Shown in pieces: positions 63,439 to 63,460 of a stretch of 63,460 nucleotides of DNA (the stretch's first letter is position 1; every line of letters starts with the position of its first letter). Below the pieces are notes generated by a model. The model had not been told where the DNA came from and made no database searches. It was given only the letters and a program-made list of their open reading frames with translations. The DNA is taken from positions 1 to 63,460 of the forward strand of contig JAYSGB010000024.1 in NCBI GenBank assembly GCA_041913045.1. The letters are read 5' to 3'. Origin of the DNA: CAMLOF01 sp041913045 (GTDB lineage: Bacteria > Pseudomonadota > Gammaproteobacteria > Burkholderiales > Burkholderiaceae_C). The position numbers and the translations under genes were made by a program.

Positions 63439-63460
63439 CTGGTTGTTTTGACTTTGGGTG

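Larger units (their letters stand above)
63077..63460. other. 384-bp non-coding terminal region upstream of uup
   Basis: No gene above 20 codons is recognisable here. It carries a 9-bp inverted repeat next to uup, a 15-codon ORF with a strong ribosome binding site, nested inverted repeats around 63329-63383, and a terminator-like hairpin near the right edge. The remainder is not recognised. Confidence 0.6.

Overview
The window looks like a chromosomal segment of a GC-rich betaproteobacterium, most likely Comamonadaceae (Hydrogenophaga/Acidovorax-like). This rests on uniformly GC-rich codon use, close packing of genes, an interspersed hairpin repeat of a kind I associate with that family, and gene order such as dprA-LysM protein / def-fmt and yajC-secD-secF. 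I see no rRNA, tRNA, CRISPR array or complete mobile element.

Layout. 1-2450: livG-like ABC ATPase and an acyl-CoA synthetase, divergent from a Crp/Fnr regulator. 3.3-8 kb: rRNA pseudouridine synthase, a GAF plus degenerate GGDEF protein, htpG behind a heat-shock-like promoter, and an MgtC-family protein. 8-13.2 kb (minus): P-loop protein, srkA-like kinase, MASE1-CHASE-GGDEF-EAL protein and Lrp regulator, the last divergent from a fused indolepyruvate ferredoxin oxidoreductase (13.4-17 kb). 17-19 kb: an AraC regulator bracketed by two copies of a hairpin repeat, then a DMT exporter. 19-24.8 kb: yajC-secD-secF and a DUF1631 protein. 24.8-30 kb: dprA and a LysM protein, divergent from def-fmt-azlC-azlD. 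30-35.6 kb: hybrid histidine kinase with a secreted molybdopterin-fold protein, rep helicase and an auxin-efflux-type carrier.

The most interesting block is 35.6-46.9 kb, a complete quinohemoprotein amine dehydrogenase (QHNDH) locus. Plus-strand qhpF-qhpE-qhpG (exporter, leader protease, flavin monooxygenase) converge on the minus-strand regulator qhpR. Divergent from qhpR lie qhpA-qhpD-qhpC-qhpB (diheme alpha subunit, radical SAM cross-linking enzyme, gamma precursor, beta subunit) and an acyl-CoA synthetase. The gamma precursor is a ribosomally made peptide with a 28-residue leader and every residue needed for three thioether cross-links and the cysteine tryptophylquinone (CTQ) cofactor. 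The products would oxidise primary amines in the periplasm, and the acyl-CoA synthetase probably feeds the resulting acid into beta-oxidation. An exact 13-bp sequence lies upstream of both qhp transcription units and is a strong candidate QhpR site.

46.9-63.5 kb: priA, hemE and dsbD (minus) with DnaA-box-like sites in the hemE-priA gap; a cyclopropane fatty acid synthase-like protein and a creatininase-family protein (plus); a histidine phosphatase; a minus-strand operon lysE-like / DMT exporter / aminotransferase / phzF-like, divergent from a MocR regulator; and uup. The terminal 384 bases hold inverted repeats, a 15-codon ORF upstream of uup and a terminator-like hairpin.
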